33,248 nt of DNA, from contig JAUSHV010000033.1 in NCBI GenBank assembly GCA_030648495.1, positions 1 through 33,248 on the forward strand, read 5' to 3'. The notes below the pieces were generated by a model. The model was given only the letters and a program-made list of their open reading frames with translations, had not been told where the DNA came from and searched no databases. This stretch comes from a bacterium. Lineage in GTDB: Bacteria; Patescibacteriota; Minisyncoccia; UBA11713; 2-01-FULL-45-33. The translations under genes were made by a program, and so were the position numbers. Positions 15,677 through 23,687 of the stretch are shown here, in pieces; position 1 is the stretch's first letter; every line of letters begins with the position of its first letter.

Positions 15677-18028
15677 ATGAGTATAGACAAAATAATCATT
15701 CTCGTCGTAAGCTCTTTGGGTATGTGGTTTACCTATTGGTTTTTCCTCGCGAAAAAAGAGAAAGAGGTTCATGGCCACGATCATAAAGAAAATCATATGA
15801 ATCAAAATAAAAAAACTTTTTCGATTAAGGGCATGCATTGCGCGTCATGCGTGATGATACTTGAAGATTCGCTTAAAAAAGTAGAAGGCGTAACGCAGGC
15901 CGTTGTTAATCTTTCGACTGAAAAAGCAACTGTGACATATGATTCAGCAAAAGTTACCGACGAAAAACTTTCTTCGGCCGTTTCCAATGTCGGCTATCAG
16001 GCGTTGATTGGCGAGGAAATAAGAACAGAGGACGAGGAACAGAAAGAAAAACAGCGTGATCTCCGCGACTTGCGGCGTAAGGTTTCAGTCAGCCTTGTTT
16101 TGGGCGGGTTAATTTTGTGGGGCGCTTTCCCGGGACTTATGAAAACTGCGCCGATGATTCTGCAGAATTTTTGGGTGCAATTATTGCTTGCTACTCCGGT
16201 TCAATTTTGGGCCGGTTTTGGTTTTTACCGGGCTACGATTTCGGCTTTGAAACATAGGACTGCGAATATGGATACGTTGGTTGTAATCGGCACGACAGTT
16301 GCGTATGTGTATTCTGTTTTTGTTACTATGTCGCCGGAGCTTCTGATAAAAATCGGCATTGAGCCGATGCCTTATTTTGATACCGCGGCGATAATTATCG
16401 GATTGATTTTGCTCGGCCGTTATTTTGAAGCAAAGGCCAAGGCCGGCACATCGGAAGCAATTAAAAAACTTATCGGGCTTCAGGCAAAGACAGCCAGAGT
16501 ATTAAGAGACGGAAAAGAAATAGATATACCGATAAGCGAAGTAATAATCGGCGATATTATCCGCGTCCGTCCGGGCGAAAAAATTCCTGTCGATGGTATT
16601 ATCGTTGAAGGAGAGTCATCAATTGATGACTCTATGATTACGGGCGAGAGCATGCCGGTTGATAAGGCTAAAGGGGATGTGGTGGTCGGAGCAACAATGA
16701 ATAAGACCGGTACTTTTACTTTTAAAGCCACAAAAGTCGGGGCAGATACAATGCTGGCCCAGATTATTAAATTGGTGCAGGAGGCCCAGGGAAGTAAAGC
16801 TCCGATTCAGCGGCTTGCCGATTTGGTGTCTTCTTATTTCGTACCGGTAGTAATAATGCTTTCTTTTCTAACTTTTGCCGTCTGGTATATTTTTGGCCCC
16901 GCTCCTACGCTTCTATTCGCGTTGCTCAACACTATCGCTGTTCTTATTATTGCCTGCCCCTGCGCGATGGGCCTAGCTACCCCTACCGCCATTATGGTCG
17001 GCACAGGCAAAGGAGCGGAGCAGGGTATTCTTATCAAAGATGCCGAGAGCTTGGAAACCGCGCACAAAATTAACACAATTATTTTTGATAAAACCGGCAC
17101 GCTGACAAAAGGACAGCCGGAAGTAACTGATATCGTCGTTTTTGGTTCAATAGACAAGGATGAATTATTAAAATTAGCAGGGTCAATTGAGAAAGGCTCG
17201 GAGCATTCACTTGCCGAAGCGATTGTTAAAGCTGCAGAAGCAAAAAAATTTACATTATCTAAGGTTGAAAAATTTCAGGCCATTCCGGGACACGGAGTTG
17301 AAGGCGTTGTTGACGGTAAAAGAATTGCTTTTGGCAATAAGCGGTTGATGGATAAGGAAGGTATTGATATCGGATTGGCCGGAAATAAAATCGGCGAGAT
17401 GGAAAGTGCCGGCAAAACAGTTATGATGATTGGCATAGAAAATAAACTTGCCGGACTTATTGCCGTTGCGGATATAATTAAAGAAAGCGCTTTGGGAGGG
17501 CTCTCTGCTTTGCAGAAGCTCGGCATAGAGGTGGTTATGATAACGGGAGACAATCAAAGGACGGCCAGCGCTATCGGACACAAATTAGGTATCACCAGAA
17601 TTCTTGCTGAAGTGTTGCCTGACCAAAAAGAAGCAGAGGTGAGAAAAATTCAGGCGGAAGGAAAAGTTGTAGCCATGGTCGGCGACGGTATAAACGATGC
17701 CCCCGCGCTCGCCGCCGCGGATGTTGGGATTGCAATGGGAAGCGGAACGGATGTTGCCATTGAAGCGGCGGATATTACTCTCATTAATAAAGATTTGAAA
17801 TCAGTAGCGGCCGCGGTTGTATTGTCAAAAAAAACAATGCGTACCATCCGCCTTAATTTATTTTGGGCATTCGGATATAATGTGATTTTAATTCCCGTCG
17901 CGATGGGCGCACTTTATCCTTTTTTCGGTCTTTTGCTAAATCCGATATTTGCCTCAATTGCCATGGCCACAAGTTCAATTTCAGTGGTATCAAATTCACT
18001 TCTCCTCAAAAGGAAGAAGATTGTTTAA
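15677..18028 (+). CDS. copA: Copper-translocating P-type ATPase (CopA-like, P1B)
   Basis: A 783-residue ATP-driven Cu(I) exporter. It has one HMA domain with MHCASC (C55, C58), eight transmembrane segments in the usual P1B layout and the ion-binding CPC motif (C427-P-C429). Further motifs are the TGES-type actuator loop ([12 protein letters not shown]), the phosphorylated Asp471 in [15 protein letters not shown] and [11 protein letters not shown]. Two features are unusual. An additional N-terminal helix (about 4-25) followed by a His-rich stretch (HGHDHKENH) precedes the HMA domain, and the nucleotide-binding HP dipeptide is H510-S511 (SEHSLA) instead of SEHPLA. A later ATG at 15797 would remove the extra helix. 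The -10-like TAAACT 6 nt before 15677 supports the longer form. Confidence 0.96.
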   Translation: MSIDKIIILVVSSLGMWFTYWFFLAKKEKEVHGHDHKENHMNQNKKTFSIKGMHCASCVMILEDSLKKVEGVTQAVVNLSTEKATVTYDSAKVTDEKLSSAVSNVGYQALIGEEIRTEDEEQKEKQRDLRDLRRKVSVSLVLGGLILWGAFPGLMKTAPMILQNFWVQLLLATPVQFWAGFGFYRATISALKHRTANMDTLVVIGTTVAYVYSVFVTMSPELLIKIGIEPMPYFDTAAIIIGLILLGRYFEAKAKAGTSEAIKKLIGLQAKTARVLRDGKEIDIPISEVIIGDIIRVRPGEKIPVDGIIVEGESSIDDSMITGESMPVDKAKGDVVVGATMNKTGTFTFKATKVGADTMLAQIIKLVQEAQGSKAPIQRLADLVSSYFVPVVIMLSFLTFAVWYIFGPAPTLLFALLNTIAVLIIACPCAMGLATPTAIMVGTGKGAEQGILIKDAESLETAHKINTIIFDKTGTLTKGQPEVTDIVVFGSIDKDELLKLAGSIEKGSEHSLAEAIVKAAEAKKFTLSKVEKFQAIPGHGVEGVVDGKRIAFGNKRLMDKEGIDIGLAGNKIGEMESAGKTVMMIGIENKLAGLIAVADIIKESALGGLSALQKLGIEVVMITGDNQRTASAIGHKLGITRILAEVLPDQKEAEVRKIQAEGKVVAMVGDGINDAPALAAADVGIAMGSGTDVAIEAADITLINKDLKSVAAAVVLSKKTMRTIRLNLFWAFGYNVILIPVAMGALYPFFGLLLNPIFASIAMATSSISVVSNSLLLKRKKIV

Positions 18029-18043
18029 AATCTCACAAATAAA

Positions 18044-18064
18044 AAAACCGAATTAATCGGTTTT
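18044..18064. terminator. Bidirectional terminator between copA and the ASCH-like gene
   Basis: Perfect 8-bp stem AAAACCGA / TCGGTTTT with a 5-nt loop, flanked by A-runs and T-runs on the two strands. It also covers the last codons and stop of the converging minus-strand gene. Confidence 0.8.
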
Positions 18065-18439
18065 CGCGTGTTCGTTAAATTGTACTACCGGCACGTCGTT
18101 TACTCGAAGGATTTCGAATATAATTACCGCTCCCATGGTGTTCCAAGTAAGATCAGGATAAAAATTTGCAAGATCTTTCAAGTATTCCTTATCGAAATAA
18201 TAACCGTTTTTTTCAGTATCTTTTTTATTTGCTCTTAGGCGTCTGAATTCGGCTATTTTTGTGTCCGCCAAAGCGCGAAGCAAAATGTTGAGCCCGTCCT
18301 TAAACTCGCCTACAAAAATCTCGTCTTTCGCAAAATCATGCGAACCTTCTCTGTATTTTCTGACAGTAAATCTTTTACTTCCGTTCAATGACGGCGACAT
18401 CAAGCCGTCTCCAAAGATCAGCCTTTTCATTTTGGTCAT
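18053..18439 (-). CDS. ASCH/PUA-like small protein
   Basis: A 128-residue soluble protein. The pattern MTKMKRLIFGDGLMSPSLNGSKRFTVRKYREGSHDF ... KDEIFVGEF resembles ASCH-domain proteins, which are PUA-fold predicted RNA-binding domains with a basic G-K-x-x-T-x-R segment. The assignment is from that motif only. A strong Shine-Dalgarno sequence (AGGAG) lies 7 nt before ATG 18439. An inverted repeat covers part of that site (18449-18468), which could allow translational or transcriptional control. Its transcript ends at 18044-18064. Confidence 0.72.
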   Translation of the reverse strand: MTKMKRLIFGDGLMSPSLNGSKRFTVRKYREGSHDFAKDEIFVGEFKDGLNILLRALADTKIAEFRRLRANKKDTEKNGYYFDKEYLKDLANFYPDLTWNTMGAVIIFEILRVNDVPVVQFNEHAKTD

Positions 18440-18445
18440 GCTATT

Positions 18446-18491
18446 CTCCTAAGAATTTAATCTCTTAGTAAAATAGCATACGCCTAAGAAT
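18446..18491 (-). promoter_or_regulatory. Leader with inverted and direct repeats ahead of ASCH-like gene
   Basis: CTAAGA (18449-18454) and TCTTAG (18463-18468) form a 6-bp inverted repeat around an 8-nt spacer, and the arm overlaps the AGGAG ribosome binding site. The 9-bp word CCTAAGAAT occurs at 18448-18456 and again at 18483-18491. A TGCTATTTT -10-like element lies within the block. It may be an operator or an SD-hiding hairpin. Confidence 0.35.
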
Positions 18492-18524
18492 GTTTAAATG
18501 AGAGAGTGTGGATAAAATCGCGCC

Positions 18525-18574
18525 CTACTCGTTCTTTATCTTGAGCTTTTGGATGCGGGTTTTGTCGAGTTTTG
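18525..18574 (-). pseudogene. Duplicated 3' end of hsp20
   Basis: This stretch repeats the last 14 codons and the stop of the hsp20 gene at 19109-19158. Of 49 aligned bases, 48 are identical. The single difference is silent (ATC to ATA), and the stop codon is TAG instead of TAA. It still reads LDKTRIQKLKIKNE followed by stop. It lies 584 bp from the original, on the far side of the toxin-antitoxin genes. Confidence 0.9.
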
Positions 18575-18597
18575 TTTAAGAACTTCGCAATGGTGGA

Positions 18598-18867
18598 TTA
18601 TTTGTATGCTCCGCCGCGCCAGTCAATGACTTCAATAAAAACAACAAAATGATCAAATTTAAACTCCGCAATAATACGGAGCTTCCCTTTTCGAATTCTA
18701 TGAAAGCCTTCCCACTTCCCGCTTAGTTTTTTAATATTAACATTAATATCTTCGCCTCTAAATTTTCCAACAGCGTCTTTAATGGCGCTAAATATCTCAT
18801 TTTGCGGGATTTGATTTCTTGCAAGAAACTTCTCAGCTTGTCTGCTGAGACCTATCCGCAAGTTCAT
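18598..18867 (-). CDS. RelE/ParE-superfamily toxin
   Basis: An 89-residue basic protein of the RelE/ParE fold: N-terminal helix pair (IGLSRQAEKFLARNQIPQNEIFSAIKDAVGKF), then beta strands KKLSGKWEGFHRIRKGKLRIIAEF and the C-terminal FVVFIEVIDWRGGAYK that corresponds to the usual ...GHRxxVY ending. Members either cleave mRNA on the ribosome or poison gyrase. The typical catalytic residues cannot be assigned firmly here. Its start overlaps the upstream antitoxin gene by 4 nt, the usual coupling in toxin-antitoxin pairs. The pair sits between two copies of the hsp20 3' end. Confidence 0.85.
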   Translation of the reverse strand: MNLRIGLSRQAEKFLARNQIPQNEIFSAIKDAVGKFRGEDINVNIKKLSGKWEGFHRIRKGKLRIIAEFKFDHFVVFIEVIDWRGGAYK

Positions 18868-19058
18868 GCTTTGAGCAAATAACTTTTAGAAACTTTTCTA
18901 GTGGGCTTTTTGTAAAGTTTTTCTATTTCTTTCTGTTCCTTTTTAGACACGTAAGGCAATAATAAAGCGCCAAATTGCATAAATTTAGAATCGAATGTTT
19001 TGGCGACACTATCTTGAATTAAGTTTTTTAGCCGTTTTTCTGTTATCTGAATAGTCAT
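18864..19058 (-). CDS. Antitoxin partner of the RelE/ParE-type toxin
   Basis: A 64-residue protein translated before the toxin and overlapping it by 4 nt (ATGA). The N-terminus (MTIQITEKRLKNLIQDSVAKTF) looks like a short DNA-binding or dimerisation strand-helix. The C-terminal, Lys-rich part (EQKEIEKLYKKPTRKVSKSYLLKA) would wrap the toxin. It is assigned as antitoxin from size and position; the sequence does not match a classical RelB or Phd pattern that I can recognise. AGGAAC before the ATG may be a weak ribosome binding site. Confidence 0.78.
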   Translation of the reverse strand: MTIQITEKRLKNLIQDSVAKTFDSKFMQFGALLLPYVSKKEQKEIEKLYKKPTRKVSKSYLLKA

Positions 19059-19108
19059 GTTCCTATTGTTGCAAGAATGAAAGAAAAAATCAATAGGTTG
19101 CGAACTAC

Positions 19109-19576
19109 TTACTCGTTCTTGATCTTGAGCTTTTGGATGCGGGTTTTGTCGAGTTTTGGGAGACGGATGGTAACAAGGCCGTTTTTGATTGTTGCTTCGG
19201 ATTCGTCGGGGTCTATCTCCTGTGGCAAGAGGACAGAACGGCTAAACGCGCCCCAGTAGAGTTCCTGGTAAAAATAATCGCTTCCCGCTACCTCTTTCAA
19301 TCTTTCGCGTTTTCCGGAGAGCGTGATAGAGTCTTGCGAAATAGACACGTCCAAATCCTCGGGTTTTACGCCCGCAACGATGCTCTGGACGATAATTTCA
19401 TCAGGCGTTTGCCAGACGTCAACCGTAAGCTGGGCCTCTTCCTCGGTTTCAACGGACGTTGCTGCTACGGTGGCGCGCACAGAACCCAAATTTGTAGGCT
19501 TTAAATGCACCGAATTCATTGCTTCGTCTATTTTTACGCTACCGGTAAGCCTTTCAAAAAATGAACGTTTTTCCAT
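19109..19576 (-). CDS. Small heat-shock protein Hsp20/IbpA family
   Basis: A 155-residue ATP-independent holdase chaperone. The alpha-crystallin domain spans about 48-145 (LTVDVWQTPDEIIVQSIVAGVKPEDLDVSISQDSITLSGKRE ... YWGAFSRSVLLPQEIDPDESEATIKNGLVTIRLPK). It has a short N-terminal arm and a short basic C-terminal tail. No CIRCE element is visible upstream. A TATAAT on the minus strand (19612-19607) would give a leader of about 24 nt, without a clear Shine-Dalgarno sequence. The last 14 codons and the stop are repeated at 18525-18574, beyond the toxin-antitoxin pair. Confidence 0.94.
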   Translation of the reverse strand: MEKRSFFERLTGSVKIDEAMNSVHLKPTNLGSVRATVAATSVETEEEAQLTVDVWQTPDEIIVQSIVAGVKPEDLDVSISQDSITLSGKRERLKEVAGSDYFYQELYWGAFSRSVLLPQEIDPDESEATIKNGLVTIRLPKLDKTRIQKLKIKNE

Positions 19577-19596
19577 AGGTTTGTTTGAAATTACTT

Positions 19597-20325
19597 TTAT
19601 ATGTTAATTATACGCCTTGCCCTTTCAAATAAGAAGAGCCCGGCTACAGCGCCCAGAAGCACGAGACCTGTCGCAATTATTTGCCCGAAGTTTTCGCCGA
19701 TATTGTCTGTATTGTTAATTATAAAAAAATTATAAGAAGCGTGCAATAAAGTGCTGAAAACTATAGCCCCTCCAAGCTCTTTCCACCTCCGTTCGTGGTG
19801 AAAATATGAGAACGCGAAGCCGGCGCCGATAAGGATGGCGGTAGAGGCATGAAGCAGTATTGCGTTTATAAAGCGAAAGGCGCTCACAAGGATTGTCTGG
19901 TTTACGCTGTACTGCAGGCTGTCCGCGATAAACAAAATATTTTCCAGTGCGGCGAAACCCATGGCAGCGGTTACCATATAGATCATTGCGTCTATCGGTT
20001 CATCGAAATATTTTGAACGGAGAGCCGTAAATATGACAGCAAGCATTTTACATATTTCTTCAATAAAAGCGAACCCAAGAAGATTTACAATCTGAAAAAT
20101 AGCAGGGCTATAACCGAAAGCTTCGCGGGAAAGCTGATTTGATTTGAAAAAATAATTTTCCAAAAATACCGCGAGCGCCACAATAGCCATGCCCGCGAAG
20201 AACACCGCCAAAATTTCTTTTCTAGGTTCAGGGTGCGGGTCTTCTTTGACCCAAAAGACGAGCCAAAGTACCGGAGGTATGAATCCGAAGAGAATGATAT
20301 ATAAAAGAAGCATTGTGAGGCTCAT
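19597..20325 (-). CDS. PrsW-family intramembrane protease-like protein
   Basis: A 242-residue polytopic protein with about eight hydrophobic segments. It carries the PrsW/Abi-like signatures: EDPHPEP after the first helices, FIEEICK (paired Glu), GFAALENILF and LHASYNFF with the conserved His. Relatives cleave anti-sigma factors or process membrane proteins. The substrate here is unknown. Its ATG overlaps the valS stop by 4 nt, so both are co-transcribed and coupled. Confidence 0.88.
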   Translation of the reverse strand: MSLTMLLLYIILFGFIPPVLWLVFWVKEDPHPEPRKEILAVFFAGMAIVALAVFLENYFFKSNQLSREAFGYSPAIFQIVNLLGFAFIEEICKMLAVIFTALRSKYFDEPIDAMIYMVTAAMGFAALENILFIADSLQYSVNQTILVSAFRFINAILLHASTAILIGAGFAFSYFHHERRWKELGGAIVFSTLLHASYNFFIINNTDNIGENFGQIIATGLVLLGAVAGLFLFERARRIINI

Positions 20326-22487
20326 TTTTGTTTATCCGCTGTGGCGGGCCAGCTCTCAACCATTAATAGTTTTTTATTTCCCATTTCCTGCCAAATTTTT
20401 TCTGTGATGAACGGCATGAATGGGTGGAGGAGTTTAAGTGATATCGAGAGAATTTCGAAAATAGTCCATTTGGCAGAAAGTATTATTGATTTATCCTCGT
20501 TTTTTATTTTTTCTTTTGACGCCTCAATTATTTTATCCGCGAAAGCGTGCCAGAAATAATGATAAAGTTTTTCCGCCGCCAGATAAAATCTAAAATTTTC
20601 CATATCCGTGGTCACGTCTTCGGAAATCATCTTTAGTTCATCAAGAAGTTTTTGATCCTCTACAGTAATCTCAGGTTTTTTAGAACGGTCAATGTCCGAG
20701 GAATTCATCAGAACAAATCTTGTCGCGTTCCAGATTTTATTTGCGAAATTTTTATATCCGCGTATACGGTCTTCGGACAGCGCGAGGTCCGTTCCCGGAG
20801 TATTTCCTACAATAAGTCCAATGCGCAGAGCATCCGTTCCATATTTTTTGGAAAGTTCCAGCGGATTTATAACATTACCTTTGCTTTTGCTCATTTTTTT
20901 GCCTTTTGCGTCGTTGACCAGGCCATGGAGGTAAACTGTGTGAAAAGGTATAATTTTTGCGCGGTATAGACCAAAAATAACCATCCTCGGAACCCAGCGG
21001 AATATTAAATCGTGTCCAGTTTCCATAATGTCGGTAGGATAAAATGTTTTAAAATCTTTATTGTCAGGGTAGCCCAGCACCAAATACGGCCATTGTCCGG
21101 ATGAGAACCAGGTATCAAAAGTATCCGTGTCAGCCACAGCTTCGCCACCGCATTTGGGGCATTTATTTATTTTGTTTTCCAGATCCGGGAACCCCACACC
21201 GCATTTTTCGCAGAGTTTCGCCGGTATTGGTATTCCCCAGACAATTTGGCGTGAGATGTTCCAGTCAATTGTGTTTTCCATCCAATATAGAAATATTTTT
21301 TTATAATTCTCAGGAATAAATTTGATTTTTCCGTCATTTACCGCATCAATCGCAAGCTTTGCAAGCGGTTTCATTTTTACGAACCACTGTTCCTTGATTT
21401 GTGGCTCAATCAGATTTTCACATTTGTAACAAACTTTCACGTTGTGTTGATAATTTTCATCAATTTTTATTAGCAACCCTTTTTCTTTCAACTTCTCAAC
21501 GATTTTTGAGCGCGCTTCTTTTATTTTCATGCCCGCGAATTCCCCGGCAACAGGCAAAAGTTTGCCCCGCCAATCAATTATCTGTTCTTTTTCCAGGCCG
21601 TGCCTTTCTGCAATTTCAAAGTCAACCGCATCGTGCCACGGGGTAATCGTCATAACCCCTGTTCCGAAGGCCATATCAATCGCCTCGTCTTTAATTACGG
21701 TAGCCGTAATTTTCCCGTTTATCCATTCGACTTCCAATCTTTGCCCGTCTTTATATTCTTTATAGCGCTCATCTTTCGGGTGCATGACAACATATTTGTC
21801 TCCGAATTTTGTTTCTGGACGCGAAGTCGCAATAGTAAATGGTCCATATTTAATATAGTAGAAAGGATCGTTCTGTTCTCTGAATTCGGTCTCTACATCG
21901 GAAAGTGAAGTTTGGTGTTTCTGGCACCAGTTGATTATTCGGTTTCCGCGGTATACCAGGCCGTCATCGAACATTTGTTTGAATGTGCGCTGGGTTTCGC
22001 GGATGATTTCCGGATCTAGCGTAAATTTTTCCCGCGACCAGTCGCAGGAAGCTCCCATTGCGCGCACATCTGCTTCCATGTATTTTTTATTTTCTAAGGT
22101 AAAAGTTAAAATTTCTTCGTAAAGCTTTTGCGGGTCCATTCCAAAACGCGAGCGTCCTTGTTTCTCAAGCTCTCTTTCGTAAACTATTTGCGTTTCAAAT
22201 CCGGCGTGGTCAGCTCCGGGAATCCAAAGAGTTTTTTTCCCGCGCATTCGCTCAAAACGGGTCATAATATCCTCAAGTGTTATAAAAAGAGTATGCCCGG
22301 CATGAAGATGTCCGTTCGCGTTGGGAGGTGGCATTATTATCGTAAAAGTTTTTTCCCGGTTCCCGGCTTGCCTCGCGGTCGGCGGGGGCAATTTATCCGG
22401 ATTGAAAAAACCGGATTCTTCCCATATCCTGTAGATATTTTCTTCGTGTTCTTTCGGTTCGTATGGTTTGTCGAAAATGCTGGGCAT
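20322..22487 (-). CDS. valS: Valyl-tRNA synthetase, short form
   Basis: Charges tRNA-Val; two tRNA-Val genes lie nearby. The 721 residues hold the HIGH motif as HLHAGH (60-65) and the Val-specific editing domain (GTGVMTITPWHDAVDF). Zn-type Cys clusters are CYKCENLI and CEKCGVGF...CPKCGG, and the signature KMSKS lies near residue 530. An anticodon-binding domain follows. The C-terminal coiled-coil arm of about 880-950-residue ValRS proteins is missing; the protein ends shortly after FMPFITEKIWQEMG. Residues 34-42 (PPPTARQAG) come from a GC-rich stretch that looks inserted. The start is ATG 22487, 7 nt after TGGCATAAT, so it may be leaderless. Confidence 0.96.
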   Translation of the reverse strand: MPSIFDKPYEPKEHEENIYRIWEESGFFNPDKLPPPTARQAGNREKTFTIIMPPPNANGHLHAGHTLFITLEDIMTRFERMRGKKTLWIPGADHAGFETQIVYERELEKQGRSRFGMDPQKLYEEILTFTLENKKYMEADVRAMGASCDWSREKFTLDPEIIRETQRTFKQMFDDGLVYRGNRIINWCQKHQTSLSDVETEFREQNDPFYYIKYGPFTIATSRPETKFGDKYVVMHPKDERYKEYKDGQRLEVEWINGKITATVIKDEAIDMAFGTGVMTITPWHDAVDFEIAERHGLEKEQIIDWRGKLLPVAGEFAGMKIKEARSKIVEKLKEKGLLIKIDENYQHNVKVCYKCENLIEPQIKEQWFVKMKPLAKLAIDAVNDGKIKFIPENYKKIFLYWMENTIDWNISRQIVWGIPIPAKLCEKCGVGFPDLENKINKCPKCGGEAVADTDTFDTWFSSGQWPYLVLGYPDNKDFKTFYPTDIMETGHDLIFRWVPRMVIFGLYRAKIIPFHTVYLHGLVNDAKGKKMSKSKGNVINPLELSKKYGTDALRIGLIVGNTPGTDLALSEDRIRGYKNFANKIWNATRFVLMNSSDIDRSKKPEITVEDQKLLDELKMISEDVTTDMENFRFYLAAEKLYHYFWHAFADKIIEASKEKIKNEDKSIILSAKWTIFEILSISLKLLHPFMPFITEKIWQEMGNKKLLMVESWPATADKQK

Positions 22488-22494
22488 TCCCTAA

Positions 22495-22503
22495 ATTATG
22501 CCA
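22495..22503 (-). promoter_or_regulatory. Extended -10 promoter of valS
   Basis: Minus strand TGGCATAAT (22503-22495), 7 nt before the valS ATG, giving a predicted leaderless transcript. The AGGGA that directly abuts the ATG is too close to act as a ribosome binding site. Confidence 0.5.
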
Positions 22504-22517
22504 ATTTTCGGGTGAAT

Positions 22518-23558
22518 TTACAATTTTAAGCCGCCTTGGGCGTTGATTGTCCGCCAGCTGGCGGACGGGTTTGAGATTTTTTTGGCCTTGGCTTTAAAAT
22601 AGGCGGCTACAGCTATCATCGAGGCATTGTCACCGGTGAATTGTTTTTCAGGGAGCAAGATGCCAGGGATTTTTTTTAAGAGTTCTTTGCGAAGCCTGTC
22701 GTTTGCGGCGACCCCGCCTCCCAGAGCTATGGTTTTTGGTTTAAATTCTGCTACCGCTTTCAATGTTTTTGAAACAAGAACATCAACGACGGCTTGTTCG
22801 AATGACGCGGCAACGTTGGCTTTTGAAAATTTTGGGTTGTCGCGAAGATAATAAAGCACCGCTGTTTTCAGCCCGGAAAAACTAAAATTTAAATCTTTAG
22901 AGTTTATTATTGGACGTGGAAAGTTTATTGCGCTTGGATTTCCTTTCTTTGCTATTTTAGAAATCTCCGGCCCGCCCGGATAAGGAAGTCCAAGCATCCT
23001 CGCGACTTTGTCAAAGGCTTCGCCGGCAGCATCATCTAAGGTTTCTCCTAAAATTTTGTAGCTTAAATGTTTTTTTACCAAAACGAGCTCGGTGTGTCCG
23101 CCCGATACTATTAATGTAAGCAAAGGAAAAATATTTTTTGGAATGATAAATTTATCCTCGTGCATGAATGCGGAGTAAATATGTCCTTCAAGGTGGTTTA
23201 CGGGAATAAGCGGTAATTTATATTCCTCCGCCAGTTTTTGCGCGAAATTTATACCCGTCCACAATGCCGGCTCAAGTCCGGGGCCTGATGTGACGGCAAT
23301 CGCATCCAACTTGGGTGCTCGGCTTCCAAGTGGGGGTGGGATTTCTTTTAAAATCTTCTTCAACAAAATCGGCAGATTTTTGATATGCTCACGCTTGGCA
23401 AGATTCGGCACAACGCCTCCGAAAGGAGCGTGAATTTTGACTTGCGATGAAATATGGCTCGAAAGAATCGTAAAATCATCGCCTTTAAGCGTTTTTTTAC
23501 CTTTTATAATTGAAATAGCAGTCTCATCGCATGATGTTTCTATGGCAAGTATTTTCAT
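22518..23558 (-). CDS. tsaD: tRNA N6-threonylcarbamoyladenosine synthase subunit TsaD
   Basis: Catalyses threonylcarbamoyl transfer to A37 of ANN-decoding tRNAs, with TsaB/TsaE/TsaC elsewhere. The 346 residues have the ASKHA signatures MKILAIETSCDETA, the metal-binding NHLEGH (H122, H126), SGGHTELVLV, GEAFDKVARMLGLPYPGG, FSFSGLKTA and GGGVAANDRLR. A short extra PPPLGSRAPK segment (73-82) precedes the conserved DAIAVTSGPGL. The C-terminal PSASWRT is encoded by an 18-bp perfect palindrome (22549-22566). Its promoter is one half of a divergent, palindromic element shared with tRNA-Glu. Confidence 0.97.
   Translation of the reverse strand: MKILAIETSCDETAISIIKGKKTLKGDDFTILSSHISSQVKIHAPFGGVVPNLAKREHIKNLPILLKKILKEIPPPLGSRAPKLDAIAVTSGPGLEPALWTGINFAQKLAEEYKLPLIPVNHLEGHIYSAFMHEDKFIIPKNIFPLLTLIVSGGHTELVLVKKHLSYKILGETLDDAAGEAFDKVARMLGLPYPGGPEISKIAKKGNPSAINFPRPIINSKDLNFSFSGLKTAVLYYLRDNPKFSKANVAASFEQAVVDVLVSKTLKAVAEFKPKTIALGGGVAANDRLRKELLKKIPGILLPEKQFTGDNASMIAVAAYFKAKAKKISNPSASWRTINAQGGLKL
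22549..22566. repeat. 18-bp perfect GC-rich palindrome inside tsaD
   Basis: GTCCGCCAGCTGGCGGAC is fully self-complementary and is translated in frame as part of PSASWRT at the TsaD C-terminus. A near-copy, CCGCCAGCGGCGG, occurs inside nusA (1591-1603). It is probably a dispersed palindromic repeat. Confidence 0.7.
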
Positions 23559-23566
23559 AAGATATC

Positions 23567-23597
23567 TTGATTTTACGCATATTTATTGTAAAATCAA
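23567..23597. promoter_or_regulatory. Palindromic divergent promoter for tsaD and tRNA-Glu
   Basis: TTGATTTTAC (23567-23576) and GTAAAATCAA (23588-23597) are perfect 10-bp arms around 11 nt. On each strand this gives -35 TTGATT, a 16-nt spacer and -10 TAAAAT. The plus strand serves tRNA-Glu, starting at 23613. The minus strand serves tsaD, 11 nt before its ATG at 23558. Confidence 0.7.
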
Positions 23598-23612
23598 TGC
23601 AAGGAATAAAGC

Positions 23613-23687
23613 GCTCCTATCGTCTAGCCTGGCCTAGGACACCGGCTTTTCAAGCCGAGAACCCGGGTTCGAATCCCGGTGGGAGCA
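23613..23687 (+). tRNA. tRNA-Glu(TTC)
   Basis: A cloverleaf of 75 nt with acceptor GCTCCTA/TGGGAGC, D-arm, anticodon loop TTTTCAA (anticodon TTC), T-arm CCGGG-TTCGAAT-CCCGG and discriminator A. The first anticodon-stem pair is a C-A mismatch. CCA is not encoded. Its 3' part from the T-loop onward is repeated at 23800-23819. Confidence 0.92.

Noticed and set aside
19577-19620. CIRCE heat-shock operator upstream of hsp20
   Set aside because: No TTAGCACTC-type inverted repeat is present.
20322-20324. UGA recoded as Gly, as in some CPR groups
   Set aside because: UGA ends valS and other genes at the expected family positions, and no conserved gene contains an internal UGA.
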